Assembly: GCF_009223885.1 (NCBI RefSeq) | Contig: NZ_CP045144.1 | Span: 3,522,001-3,586,000, forward strand | Direction: 5' to 3' | DNA: 64,000 nt | From: Ancylobacter sp. TS-1 | GTDB lineage: Bacteria > Pseudomonadota > Alphaproteobacteria > Rhizobiales > Xanthobacteraceae | Shown here: positions 44,614 to 52,575 of the stretch, piece by piece | Layout of the letters: each line of letters begins with the position of its first letter | Position numbering within the stretch: position 1 is the first letter of the stretch | Notes under the pieces: model-generated | Seen by the model: only the letters and a program-made list of their open reading frames with translations | What the model was told of the DNA's origin: nothing | Database searches by the model: none | Position numbers and translations under genes: made by a program

Positions 44614-45862
44614 GCGCCCGCGCCGCGCCGGATGGCTTGCCGCCGCGCCGCTCCTTCTCGCCGCGCTGCCCTCGCTTGCCGCCGAGGTCACGGTGTCCGG
44701 CCGCGACATCCGCGTCGACGGGCGGCCCTTCGCCGTGCGCGGCGTGGCCGGCAACGGCCCGCTGGCGCCGCTGCCGGGCCTCGGCGTCACCACGGTGCGC
44801 AGCTATGGCGAGGACCCCGGCCCGCTGCTCGACGCAGCGCAGGGGCTCGGCCTGAAGGTGATCGCCGGGCTGTGGGTCGGCCAGCCGCGCCAGGGCGCCG
44901 ACTATGCCGACCCCGCCTTCCGCGCCCGCCAACTGGCGGAGCTGGAGGCGCTCGTTACCCGCTACAGGGATCATCCCGCTTTGCTGATGTGGGGCATCGG
45001 CAATGAGGTGGAGGTCGACCTCGCCGACGATTCGCCGGTCTGGCCGGAGATCGAGGCGGTGGCGGCCATGGTGCGCCGGGTCGATCTGGCGCATCCGACG
45101 CTGGCGGTGCTGGCCGAGACCGGCAGCGACAAGGTGGCCAAGCTGATCGCGCAGGCGCCGAGCATCCAGGCGCTCGGCCTCAACTCCTATGGCGATGCGC
45201 TCTATTCCGCCCCTGCCCGCGCCCGGGAGCAGGGCTGGCAGGGGCCGATCGTCATCACCGAACTGGGTGCGCTCGGCCAGTGGCAGGCGGCGCGCGCGCC
45301 CTGGGGCGCCCCCTTCGAGCCGACATCGACGCAGAAGGCGATCCAGCTTCGCCGCTATCTCAAGGCGCTGGGCGAGGCGCAGGCCGGCGCCATCGTCTTC
45401 CTGTGGGGCCAGAAGCAGGAGGTGACGCCGAGCTGGCACAGCCTGCTGCTGGCCGATGGCCGCACGCTGGAGGCCGCCGAGGCCATGGCCGAGGCATGGG
45501 GCGGCGCGCTGCCCGGCGCCAACCACGCCCCGCGCATCGTCTCCCTGCGGGTGGCGGGGGAGCCGAGCGCGCCCTTCGCCTCCTGGCCCGCGGATGGGGA
45601 GGGCACCTTCACGCTCGACGCGGTGGAGCCGGACGGGGAGCCGCTGGACGTGCGCTGGTATGTGATGGGCGAGAGCGCGGCGCGCTCGGTGGGCGGCGAC
45701 GCCGAGGCCGTGCCGCCGCTGTTTCCCGATGCGGTGCGCCATGCCGGGCCGACCGGGGCGCGGGTCTCCGGCCTGCCGGCGGGGCGCTACCGCCTCTTCG
45801 TCGAGCTGCGCGACGGGCGCGGGGCGGCGGCGACCGCCAACATGCCCTTCGAGGTGCGCTAG
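44606..45862 (+). CDS. Secreted glycoside hydrolase-like TIM-barrel protein
   Basis: A 418-residue exported protein. A signal peptide (1-26: RRAGWLAAAPLLLAALPSLAA) is followed by a barrel domain with clan GH-A features: the probable acid/base Glu in LMWGIGNEVEVD (E134) and the nucleophile Glu at the end of PIVITELGALG (E219). A beta-sandwich segment (about 310-418, PRIVSLRVAGEPSAPFAS...YRLFVELRDGRG) follows. It is broadly like GH2/GH72-type proteins, but I cannot assign a substrate. It overlaps the sensor kinase gene by 8 bases, so kinase and hydrolase are translated together. Confidence 0.72.
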   Translation: MAERPRRAGWLAAAPLLLAALPSLAAEVTVSGRDIRVDGRPFAVRGVAGNGPLAPLPGLGVTTVRSYGEDPGPLLDAAQGLGLKVIAGLWVGQPRQGADYADPAFRARQLAELEALVTRYRDHPALLMWGIGNEVEVDLADDSPVWPEIEAVAAMVRRVDLAHPTLAVLAETGSDKVAKLIAQAPSIQALGLNSYGDALYSAPARAREQGWQGPIVITELGALGQWQAARAPWGAPFEPTSTQKAIQLRRYLKALGEAQAGAIVFLWGQKQEVTPSWHSLLLADGRTLEAAEAMAEAWGGALPGANHAPRIVSLRVAGEPSAPFASWPADGEGTFTLDAVEPDGEPLDVRWYVMGESAARSVGGDAEAVPPLFPDAVRHAGPTGARVSGLPAGRYRLFVELRDGRGAAATANMPFEVR

Positions 45863-45988
45863 GCCTGTGGAAAGCTCCGCTCGTCATCGCGACGTCTTGC
45901 AATGTCCGCCGAAACGGGGTAGCTGACGGGCCCTCGCGGTAGCCATTCCTGCCGCGACACAGGCCGCTCCCGCCAGGGAGACGGCCGG

Positions 45989-46065
45989 GCGCCCGTAGCT
46001 CAGCTGGATAGAGCACCAGACTACGAATCTGGGGGTCAGGAGTTCGAATCTCTTCGGGCGCGCCA
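45989..46065 (+). tRNA. tRNA-Arg (anticodon ACG)
   Basis: The acceptor stem GCGCCCG (45989-45995) pairs with CGGGCGC (46055-46061), followed by discriminator G and encoded CCA (46063-46065). The D arm is GCTCAGCTGGATAGAGC, the anticodon loop CTACGAA contains ACG, and the T arm GGAG-TTCGAAT-CTCT is standard. A possible promoter TTGCAA-N17-TAGCTG lies at 45897-45925. Conjugative-element genes begin 235 bases downstream, so the 3' end of this tRNA is a likely integration site. Confidence 0.95.
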
Positions 46066-46116
46066 TTTTATCTCATTGAAAAGACAGCTATTTTAGCCCC
46101 TTCGGGGTTCGGTCAG

Positions 46117-46148
46117 CCGGCTTAAACTGTCGGATTAAGCCGGTTTTT
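46117..46148 (+). terminator. Rho-independent terminator after tRNA-Arg
   Basis: CCGGCTTAA (46117-46125) pairs with TTAAGCCGG (46135-46143) and is followed by TTTTT. A second GCCCC-TTC-GGGGT stem lies just before it (46095-46108). Both may be inside the element if it integrated at the tRNA end. Confidence 0.75.
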
Positions 46149-46299
46149 CAGCCGGTTTTGGACGGACGGATACTGCTTCGCGCCCAGTCGCATCGCGGCG
46201 TGTCCGATGGGGATAACCCACTACGGAACCTAGGTTGACGAATTCGACCCTCACGGCGACGTTGGTATCATTGCGCTGACCTATGGCACCGGATCCCTG

Positions 46300-47217
46300 A
46301 TGTCCGCTAGGTTTCCCACCTCGATCGATCTGCGCCATCTGCGCTACTTCATTGCGGCGGCCGAGCACGGAAGCTTTCGTAAGGCAACGACGGCGCTGGA
46401 CGTCCAGGAATCGGCTATCAGTCGCAGCGTCGGGGATATGGAAGACGGGATCGGGGTGTCGCTGTTCATTCGGCACCCAAGCGGCGTCAACCTCACGCTC
46501 GCCGGACAGCGCTTCCTGAACCGGACACGACAGGCGCTCGATCAGATCCGCGAGGCGACTGTGGAGGCCGCCGCGCTCGGTAGGGCGGAGGAGGGACACC
46601 TGAAGAATGGCCTGTTCTCGAACTTGGCCTCAGGCTTTCTGGCCGAATCTGTTCCAGAGCTATGACAGGCGCTATGCGGGCGTTCACATCGAATTCGTCG
46701 AGGCGCCAGCGGAAAGCCATACTGCAGCGATACGGCGGTTCGATCTCGACGCCGCCTTCGTGCTGGGCCGGCAAAGCTGGCCGTATTGCGATGCGCTTGC
46801 CTTATGGAGCGAGCCGATCCTGTTGGCGAGACCGCGGCTTCATCCGATCGCGCAGACCGATGAACTGTCCTGGCGCGATCTCGTGAACGAGACCTTTCTG
46901 GTACGTACCGAAGGCTCGGGTGATGACGTGCGTGGTTTTCTCGAGCACAAGTTCCAACAGCTCGGCATCTCGCCGCGGATCAGTGCACAGCAGCTCGCAC
47001 GCCACAACCTGTTGGGCTTGGTCTCGATCGGGCGAGGCATTGTGCCGGTGCTCCAGTCCGAGTCGGTAATCGCTCTGCCGGAGGTGGTCTATCGGCCGCT
47101 GGTGGGAGAAGAGGTGCCGTTCTCGGTGATTTATCGCCCAAGAACGACAATCCGGCGTTGCGAACCCTACTCAGCCTGGTGCGGATGATGGCCCGGGAGA
47201 GGATGGCGACGGCCTAG
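46300..47217 (+). pseudogene. LysR family regulator of a Trb-type ICE, broken by two frameshifts
   Basis: Read across three segments this is one LysR protein: the HTH half (LRHLRYFIAAAEHGSFRKATTALDVQESAISRSVGDMEDGIG, 46300 to about 46645), then a shift of one base into RRYAGVHIEFVEAPAESHTAAIRRFDLDAAFVLG (to about 47138), then a shift back into KNDNPALRTLLSLVRMMARE ending TAG 47215-47217. A LysR gene beside DUF2274 and trbI is the usual layout of alphaproteobacterial trb elements. The two shifts compensate, so either the gene decayed or two base-call errors are present. Its end overlaps the convergent DUF2274 gene. Confidence 0.8.
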
Positions 47218-47455
47218 ACGCTGTCGGCAAGGCGCTTTCCGCCTCTCGCCGCGCCTTGGCAAACTCCCGATCGGTGGCGATGAAGCGCTCCAGCATCGGC
47301 ACGATGAGTTTGACTGGATCGCTGATCGGCTGGCCGGTCTCGCGGGCGAGGATGTCGGCATAGGCGAGAAGATCGCGGTGAAGTGCCCCCGGTAGCGACA
47401 GAGCCACCTTCACCGGTTTGTCGCTGGGGATGGGACCGAGCTTCAGCTTCGCCAT
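47171..47455 (-). CDS. DUF2274 protein of Trb-type conjugative elements
   Basis: A 94-residue protein with the DUF2274 pattern MAKLKLGPIPSDKPVKVALSLPGALHRDLLAYADILARETGQPISDPVKLIVPMLERFIATDREFAKAR. The alternation of strand and helices resembles a ribbon-helix-helix DNA-binding protein. It is consistently the last gene after trbI in such elements, function unproven. The ATG at 47455 is 2 bases after the trbI stop. The C-terminal SSPGPS tail runs over the 3' end of the LysR pseudogene. Confidence 0.87.
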   Translation of the reverse strand: MAKLKLGPIPSDKPVKVALSLPGALHRDLLAYADILARETGQPISDPVKLIVPMLERFIATDREFAKARREAESALPTASRPSPSSPGPSSAPG

Positions 47456-47457
47456 GG

Positions 47458-48639
47458 TCAATACCTGTAGGGCTCAACAACAAGATCGCGCGTGACCATG
47501 ACGCGCACCGGGAATCCCGGCCGGATGGTCAGCGTTGGGGCGACCTGCAATTGCCGGCGGATGATTTCCTGACCGGCATCGTTGATGGTGTCCTGCGCCC
47601 CGCTCTGCAGCGCCTGGATCAGTTCGTCCTCATCATCCATGGCGAGCTCGGCGCTGACGGAGAGCAGCGTCGAGAGCCCGACCGCCTTGGCGAGATCCCA
47701 CCAATGCATGTCGACGCCGTCTTCAAGGCCGGCATAGCCCTGCGCGTCCGTGCCGGGCTGACGCTCCAGCACGATGGAATGACCATTGGGAAAGATCAGC
47801 CGGTTCCAGACCAGCAGGATCCGGCGCTGACCGAAGCCGACGCCATTGTCGTATTGGCCCAGCAGCCGGGTCCCCTGCGGGATGATCAGGATGCGGCCGG
47901 TCGGGCTGTCATAGACGTTCTCGGTCACCTGCGCTGTGATCGGACCGGGCAGGTCGGAGCGAATGCCGGTGATGAGCGCGGCGGGGATGACAGCGCCGGC
48001 CTGCAGCACATAGGGCGACGCCGGCGCCATGACGCGATCGGTCGCGACGACGCGTCGATCGACAGCGGCATTGAGGAAGGCAAGCTGGCGATCCTGGGGT
48101 GAGGACGTGCCGCCCGTTCCTGCCGAGCCAGGGCCGCTGAAGCCGGAGGCACCCGTCACTGGCGACGCCGGCGCGCGGGCCTGCGCAGCCTGGAAGAATA
48201 CGCGACTGGTCCGCGCGGCTTCCTGTTCGGCGAGACGGCGCTGCTGCTCGGGATCGACCTGTGGCGCCGTCAGTGTCGGCGGCACGACGGGCTGGCCGCG
48301 GTTTTGGGCGTCGAGGATTGGCCGGCCGAGATCGCCCGGCAGCGGTGGGCCGAGGATCGGGCCGGTGTAATCACGCGGCAGGCCGGCAAGACCATCGGCG
48401 GTGGAGCGGTTCTGGGTGGAGTAGAGCTCCTCGCCGCCGGTGCCCTTGTCGCGACCCTGCAGCGCATAGATCAGGGCGCCGCCAATGCCGAGGCTGACGA
48501 CCAGCCCGGCCCCGGCCAGCACTTTCCGCGAAAGGCGCGTAACGCGCGGAGGTTCCGGACGCAGCCGCATGGCGGCGGCATGATCTGTGTCCGGGGCGGC
48601 AAGATCGGCCTCAATGTCATGACTGCTTGGATTACTCAT
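47458..48639 (-). CDS. trbI: Conjugal transfer protein TrbI (VirB10-like)
   Basis: Core-complex protein that spans the inner membrane and reaches the outer-membrane pore of the type IV secretion system. The 393-residue protein has a cytosolic N-terminus, one membrane helix (AGAGLVVSLGIGGALIYAL, about 42-60), a Pro/Gln-rich periplasmic linker and the C-terminal VirB10 beta-barrel domain (YVLQAGAVIPAALITGI, GRILIIPQGTRLLGQYDN, LDRQPGTDAQGYAGLEDGVDMHWW-type block). It overlaps trbG by 4 bases. Confidence 0.93.
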   Translation of the reverse strand: MSNPSSHDIEADLAAPDTDHAAAMRLRPEPPRVTRLSRKVLAGAGLVVSLGIGGALIYALQGRDKGTGGEELYSTQNRSTADGLAGLPRDYTGPILGPPLPGDLGRPILDAQNRGQPVVPPTLTAPQVDPEQQRRLAEQEAARTSRVFFQAAQARAPASPVTGASGFSGPGSAGTGGTSSPQDRQLAFLNAAVDRRVVATDRVMAPASPYVLQAGAVIPAALITGIRSDLPGPITAQVTENVYDSPTGRILIIPQGTRLLGQYDNGVGFGQRRILLVWNRLIFPNGHSIVLERQPGTDAQGYAGLEDGVDMHWWDLAKAVGLSTLLSVSAELAMDDEDELIQALQSGAQDTINDAGQEIIRRQLQVAPTLTIRPGFPVRVMVTRDLVVEPYRY

Positions 48640-49619
48640 GATGCCGGCCTCCCGTCCGTGCGCTCGATCCGCACCTTCTGCGGACGCTCCCCGCCGCCGA
48701 GGCGGAGCTCGGCCGCACCGAACAGCCGGTCGACGATCAGGAAGTTCTGGTAGATGCGACTATTGACGATCTGCGCTTCGCCATCCGCGCCGATGACGAA
48801 GAGCGGCGGCATCTCGCCCTGAATGACCCCGCGCGGGAACTCGACATAGACCTTGCGCCCGTCGTCATAGACGGCCATCGGCCGCCAGGGCGGTGTGTCG
48901 CCGGAGAGTGCGTAGCGATAGTTGCGGGCAGTGAAGCTCGGGATGACCGGCGTCGCGGGAACACTGGAGCGCTGCGCTCCCGGAACCTGCGGATAGGCCC
49001 AGGCGACGGCCGGCATATAGGGCGTCTCGCCAGCCCGTAGCTCGATCATGTAGCTGCGCCGGTCGGTGGTGATGACGAGGTTGGTCGAGATGTCCGCCCG
49101 CGTCGGCTTTACCAGCACATGCACGCGCCGCCTCGCGCCTTCGCCGCTCTCGGTGTCGCCGATGATCCAGCGCGCGGTGTCGCCCGCCGCGATCGGCCCG
49201 CTGCCGGTCAGGCTCTCGCCCGGCTCCAGCGCGATATTGGTGATCTGGCCGGGCGCGGCATAAACTTGATAGAGCGCGCCCTCGCTCCAGGGATAGATCT
49301 GGATGGCGTTGTAATAGCCCTCGCGGCGCGGCTCGACGCGGGCTGCCGCATTGGCGTTCTCGACGCGGGCAACAGGCGTTTTAGCGTCTGTGCCGCCCTT
49401 GGCTGGCGTCCAGGCGGGTGGCGTGTGGAGCGGGCGCGGACGCTCATCCGCAACCACGGTCGGCACCGTCGGCAGCGCCGGCACGTCACTGTCATAGCTG
49501 ATCTGCGGCGGCTTCGGAGCCGATGCGCAGCCGCCCAGCGCGCTTGCGGAGAGCAGGAGAACCGCAAAGGCGGATCGGCGGAAAGCCGGAGATGCGGGTT
49601 TACGGATAGACGTTTTCAC
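48636..49619 (-). CDS. trbG: Conjugal transfer protein TrbG (VirB9-like lipoprotein)
   Basis: Outer-membrane core component, 327 residues. The N-terminal signal ends with the lipobox ALGGC (acylated Cys at about 30), a longer Pro-rich region follows, and the VirB9 domain has YPWSEGALYQVYAAPGQITNIALEPGESL, RRVHVLVKPTRADISTNLVITTDRRSYMIEL and the C-terminal PLFVIGADGEAQIVNSRIYQNFLIVDRLF. It joins TrbI and the lipidated subunits in the outer-membrane ring. It overlaps trbF and trbI by 4 bases on either side. Confidence 0.93.
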   Translation of the reverse strand: MKTSIRKPASPAFRRSAFAVLLLSASALGGCASAPKPPQISYDSDVPALPTVPTVVADERPRPLHTPPAWTPAKGGTDAKTPVARVENANAAARVEPRREGYYNAIQIYPWSEGALYQVYAAPGQITNIALEPGESLTGSGPIAAGDTARWIIGDTESGEGARRRVHVLVKPTRADISTNLVITTDRRSYMIELRAGETPYMPAVAWAYPQVPGAQRSSVPATPVIPSFTARNYRYALSGDTPPWRPMAVYDDGRKVYVEFPRGVIQGEMPPLFVIGADGEAQIVNSRIYQNFLIVDRLFGAAELRLGGGERPQKVRIERTDGRPAS

Positions 49620-50305
49620 TGGCTCATCTCCCGCGACCAGCTGATGGCGTTGACATAGATGCCGAGGGGATTGGTGCGCAGGCGCTCGGCATCGCGCGGC
49701 GGCTGGATCACCAGGGTCAGGATTGCGCTCCAGCGCTCGGTGGCGGCGAGCTGGCCGTTCTCATAGCGCCGTTCGACCCAGGCGAGGCGGAAGGAATCCG
49801 GCGAGGCCCGGATCACGCTGGAGACCTCGACGGCGATCTGCTGCTTGCCGACCCGGGTAAAAGGATCATTGGCGCGGGCATAATCGTTCAGCGCGGCGGC
49901 GCCCCGATCAGTGGTGAACTCATAGGTCCGAAGCCAGTTCTGGCGCACGATGACGGGGTCGGCCGGCAGGCTGCGCACCTGCTCGATGAAGCGGGCGAGA
50001 TGCCAGGCGATCTGCGGATCGGTTGGGCGATAGTCTGCGGTGGCGGGTCCAACGGCCTGCGTCTGACCGAGGCGATCGACCTCGACCACCCAGGGCACAA
50101 CGGTGCCCTTCGTCGACTGCCAGATCAGCACTGATGCAAAGCCGGCCGAGAGGAACAGACTACTAAGCGCCATCAGCCGCCAGTTCTTGGCCTGCACACG
50201 GGCCGAGCCGATGCGCTCGTCCCAGACCTGTGCTGCCTTCTGATAGGGCGTGACCGGCTCGGGCGAGGTGCCGTAATGGGTTGCGGGTCGCTTGAAGAGG
50301 CTCAT
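49616..50305 (-). CDS. trbF: Conjugal transfer protein TrbF (VirB8-like)
   Basis: Bitopic inner-membrane assembly factor of the secretion system, 229 residues. One membrane helix (WRLMALSSLFLSAGFASVLIWQ, about 42-63) precedes a periplasmic NTF2-like VirB8 domain (VPWVVEVDRLGQTQAV, IAWHLARFIEQVRSLPADPVIVRQNWLRTYEF, WSAILTLVIQPPRDAERLRTNPLGIYVNAISWSRE). It overlaps trbL by 4 bases. Confidence 0.93.
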   Translation of the reverse strand: MSLFKRPATHYGTSPEPVTPYQKAAQVWDERIGSARVQAKNWRLMALSSLFLSAGFASVLIWQSTKGTVVPWVVEVDRLGQTQAVGPATADYRPTDPQIAWHLARFIEQVRSLPADPVIVRQNWLRTYEFTTDRGAAALNDYARANDPFTRVGKQQIAVEVSSVIRASPDSFRLAWVERRYENGQLAATERWSAILTLVIQPPRDAERLRTNPLGIYVNAISWSREMSQ

Positions 50306-51531
50306 GAGCGGTCGCTTTCAGACAGGGAGACGGAAGAGCCGCTGGCATGGCTGTCACCGGAGCGCACAGCATGGGCGGCGGCGGAAACGCCGTGGCGAAG
50401 CGACTGGCCGCGCTTCATGCGCTTGGCCCAATCGGGCACGTCACCGGCGGAGGAAGCCGAGGTCGTGCCGTTGATGGCGTTTGCCAGCGGTGACAAGGCG
50501 GTGGAGCCTGCGGCCCGCGCGACGCCACCCAGTCCCGAGGCGACACCCGCCATGCCGGACGGACTGGCGGAACCGAGGCTATAGGCCGTTGCGCCACCCC
50601 GCGCTGCGGCAGCCGTCGCTGAGAGGGCGGCCCCGCCGCCGCGGATTGCGAGGCCGGCAGCACCGCCCGCTGCCAGCAGCGCGCCACCGGCGGCGAGGCC
50701 CGTGCCAACGGCGGCCCCAGCGCCCAGCTGCGGGCCACCGGAGACAAGGCCGGCGGCAATGCCGGGACCGAAGATGCCGAGGCCGAGCAGGGAAAGGGCA
50801 GCCAGCACGATGGCCATGGCGTCGTCGATGGTGGGCGTCTGTCCCCCAAACCCCGCGGTGAACTGGCCAAACAGGGTGGAGCCGATGCCGATGATGACCG
50901 CGAGCACCATGACCTTGATGCCGGAGGACACGACATTACCCAGCACCCTTTCGGCCATGAAGGCGGTCTTGCCGAACAGGCCGAAGGGGATCAGCACGAA
51001 GCCGGCGAGCGTCGTCAGCTTGAACTCGATCAGGGTGACGAAGAGCTGGACGGCGAGGATGAAGAAGGACAGCAGCACCAGCGCCCAGGCAAACAGCAGG
51101 CAGGCGATCTGGATGAAGTTCTCGAAGAAGGCGACCCAGCCCATCAAATCGGAGATGGACTCGAGCAGGGGACGGCCCGCATCAAGCCCGGTCTGTGCCA
51201 CCTTGCCGGGACGCATGAGATCATCGACCGAGAAGCCGGTACCCGAGCCTTTGATACCCAGCCCTGCGAAGCTCTCGAAGACGATGCGGGCGAGCTTGTT
51301 CCAGTTGCCGATGACGTAGGCGAAGACGCCGACGAACAGGGTCTTCTTGATGAGCCGGGCGATGACGTCATCATCCGCGCCCCACGACCAGAACAGCGCC
51401 GCCAGCGTGACATCGATGACGATGAGGGTGGTGGCGATGAAGGCGACCTCGCCCCCAAGGAGGCCGAAGCCGCTGTCGATATAGGAGGTGAAGACCCCGA
51501 GGAAAGTGTCGATGACGCCGGTGCCGCCCAT
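50302..51531 (-). CDS. trbL: Conjugal transfer protein TrbL (VirB6-like)
   Basis: Polytopic inner-membrane channel component, 409 residues. Five to seven hydrophobic segments occupy residues about 20-260, with the TrbL block FNVLTTLVEFKL-type segment VTLIEFKLTTLAGFVLIPFGLFGKTAFMAERVLGNV. A long Gly/Ala/Ser-rich C-terminal tail (about 270-409) follows, typical of the family. Its ATG is one base after the trbK-alt stop. Confidence 0.92.
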   Translation of the reverse strand: MGGTGVIDTFLGVFTSYIDSGFGLLGGEVAFIATTLIVIDVTLAALFWSWGADDDVIARLIKKTLFVGVFAYVIGNWNKLARIVFESFAGLGIKGSGTGFSVDDLMRPGKVAQTGLDAGRPLLESISDLMGWVAFFENFIQIACLLFAWALVLLSFFILAVQLFVTLIEFKLTTLAGFVLIPFGLFGKTAFMAERVLGNVVSSGIKVMVLAVIIGIGSTLFGQFTAGFGGQTPTIDDAMAIVLAALSLLGLGIFGPGIAAGLVSGGPQLGAGAAVGTGLAAGGALLAAGGAAGLAIRGGGAALSATAAAARGGATAYSLGSASPSGMAGVASGLGGVARAAGSTALSPLANAINGTTSASSAGDVPDWAKRMKRGQSLRHGVSAAAHAVRSGDSHASGSSVSLSESDRS

Positions 51532-51532
51532 C

Positions 51533-51802
51533 TCAGCGGCCTTCGTTCGATGCGGGACGGCCGAGGAACCGGTCCCGCGTCTGCGCCCAGACCTTCAGGC
51601 ACGCGGCGTCCTGCGCAGCCGCCTCTCCCAACTTCTGACACTGCCGCTGCTCATCGCGCAGAGGATCGCGCGCGGCCTTGACCGTCCGACTGGGGGAAGG
51701 CTCCGGCGCGTTCTCCTCCCGGCTCATCTCAAGAACCGCCGCCGTGCCGGCGATGGCCACGAAGATCACCGCCCCTAACCGGGCCGGCAGGGCTCCGTCC
51801 AT
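51533..51802 (-). CDS. Putative entry exclusion protein TrbK-alt
   Basis: An 89-residue protein with one N-terminal membrane helix (LGAVIFVAIAGTAAVLEM) and a small periplasmic domain with two cysteines in the pattern RDEQRQCQKLGEAAAQDAACLKVWAQTRDRFL. This matches the alternative TrbK found between trbJ and trbL in alphaproteobacterial elements, thought to prevent redundant transfer between donor cells. Unlike classical TrbK it lacks a lipobox. It starts 11 bases after trbJ. Confidence 0.85.
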   Translation of the reverse strand: MDGALPARLGAVIFVAIAGTAAVLEMSREENAPEPSPSRTVKAARDPLRDEQRQCQKLGEAAAQDAACLKVWAQTRDRFLGRPASNEGR

Positions 51803-51813
51803 GTTCGCCTCCC

Positions 51814-52575
51814 TCAGTTGCTGAACATGCGGGCATTGCCGGGTTGATAGCCGGCGCCCGGAGTGAGGAAGCGCCGCCGCTGCTCGCGTCCCTGCTCGGC
51901 GGCGGTCGCGCGTTCCGCCTCAGAGAGCGCCGCGGCGCGTCCATTGGCGGACATCACCGCGATGAGGTCGGAGAGCTGCTGCGACTGCAAAGCGAGAAGC
52001 TGGTTGCCGGCTTGGGCAGCCTGAAGCGCACCGGTGGCACCCTGGCTCTGGCCGACGAGCGTTGCCATCTCGGCGTTATTGGCGTCGACATTGCCGACCA
52101 CGCCAGCCTGCACCCGCAGCGCATCCTGCAGACCGCCAACGGTCGTCTGCCAGCGCGAGCGTGCACCGGCGACAAGATCGGCATCGGACGCCGAGAGCGG
52201 AATGTTGCCGTAACGCTGCTGGAAGGCCTGATCGATCTGGCCGACATCGAAGGCGAGGCTCTGCGCCTGTCCGAGCAGTTGCTGGGTGCGCTGGACCGAC
52301 TGCTGGATCTGCTGGAGCGAGGAATGCGACAGGCTGGTTAGATCGCGCGCCTGGTTGATCAGCATCTGCGCTTCGTTCTGCAGTGAGGTGATCTGATTGT
52401 TGATCTGCTCCAGCGCCCGTGCCGCCTGAAGGACGTTCTGCCCATAGTTCGAGGGGTCATAGACAATGTCCCACGCCGAAGCGGGGTCGATCAGATGAGG
52501 CGTGACGACGACGCTCGCCATCAGTGCGATGGCGAAGCGCGCCGCGCGATGGGATCGTTTCGGACGAACGGTCAT
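51814..52575 (-). CDS. trbJ: Conjugal transfer protein TrbJ (VirB5-like)
   Basis: Secreted pilus-associated component, 253 residues. A signal peptide (about 1-34, RFAIALMASVVVTPHLIDPASA-W) is followed by the TrbJ block VYDPSNYGQNVLQAARALEQINNQITSLQNEAQMLINQARDL and long helices rich in Gln, consistent with the VirB5 fold that caps the pilus. It overlaps trbE by 4 bases. Confidence 0.92.
   Translation of the reverse strand: MTVRPKRSHRAARFAIALMASVVVTPHLIDPASAWDIVYDPSNYGQNVLQAARALEQINNQITSLQNEAQMLINQARDLTSLSHSSLQQIQQSVQRTQQLLGQAQSLAFDVGQIDQAFQQRYGNIPLSASDADLVAGARSRWQTTVGGLQDALRVQAGVVGNVDANNAEMATLVGQSQGATGALQAAQAGNQLLALQSQQLSDLIAVMSANGRAAALSEAERATAAEQGREQRRRFLTPGAGYQPGNARMFSN

Noticed and set aside
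46300..47188. Two separate genes in the LysR region
   Set aside because: The pieces are N-terminal and C-terminal parts of the same LysR protein in different frames, and a third in-frame piece continues to 47217. One broken gene explains all of it.
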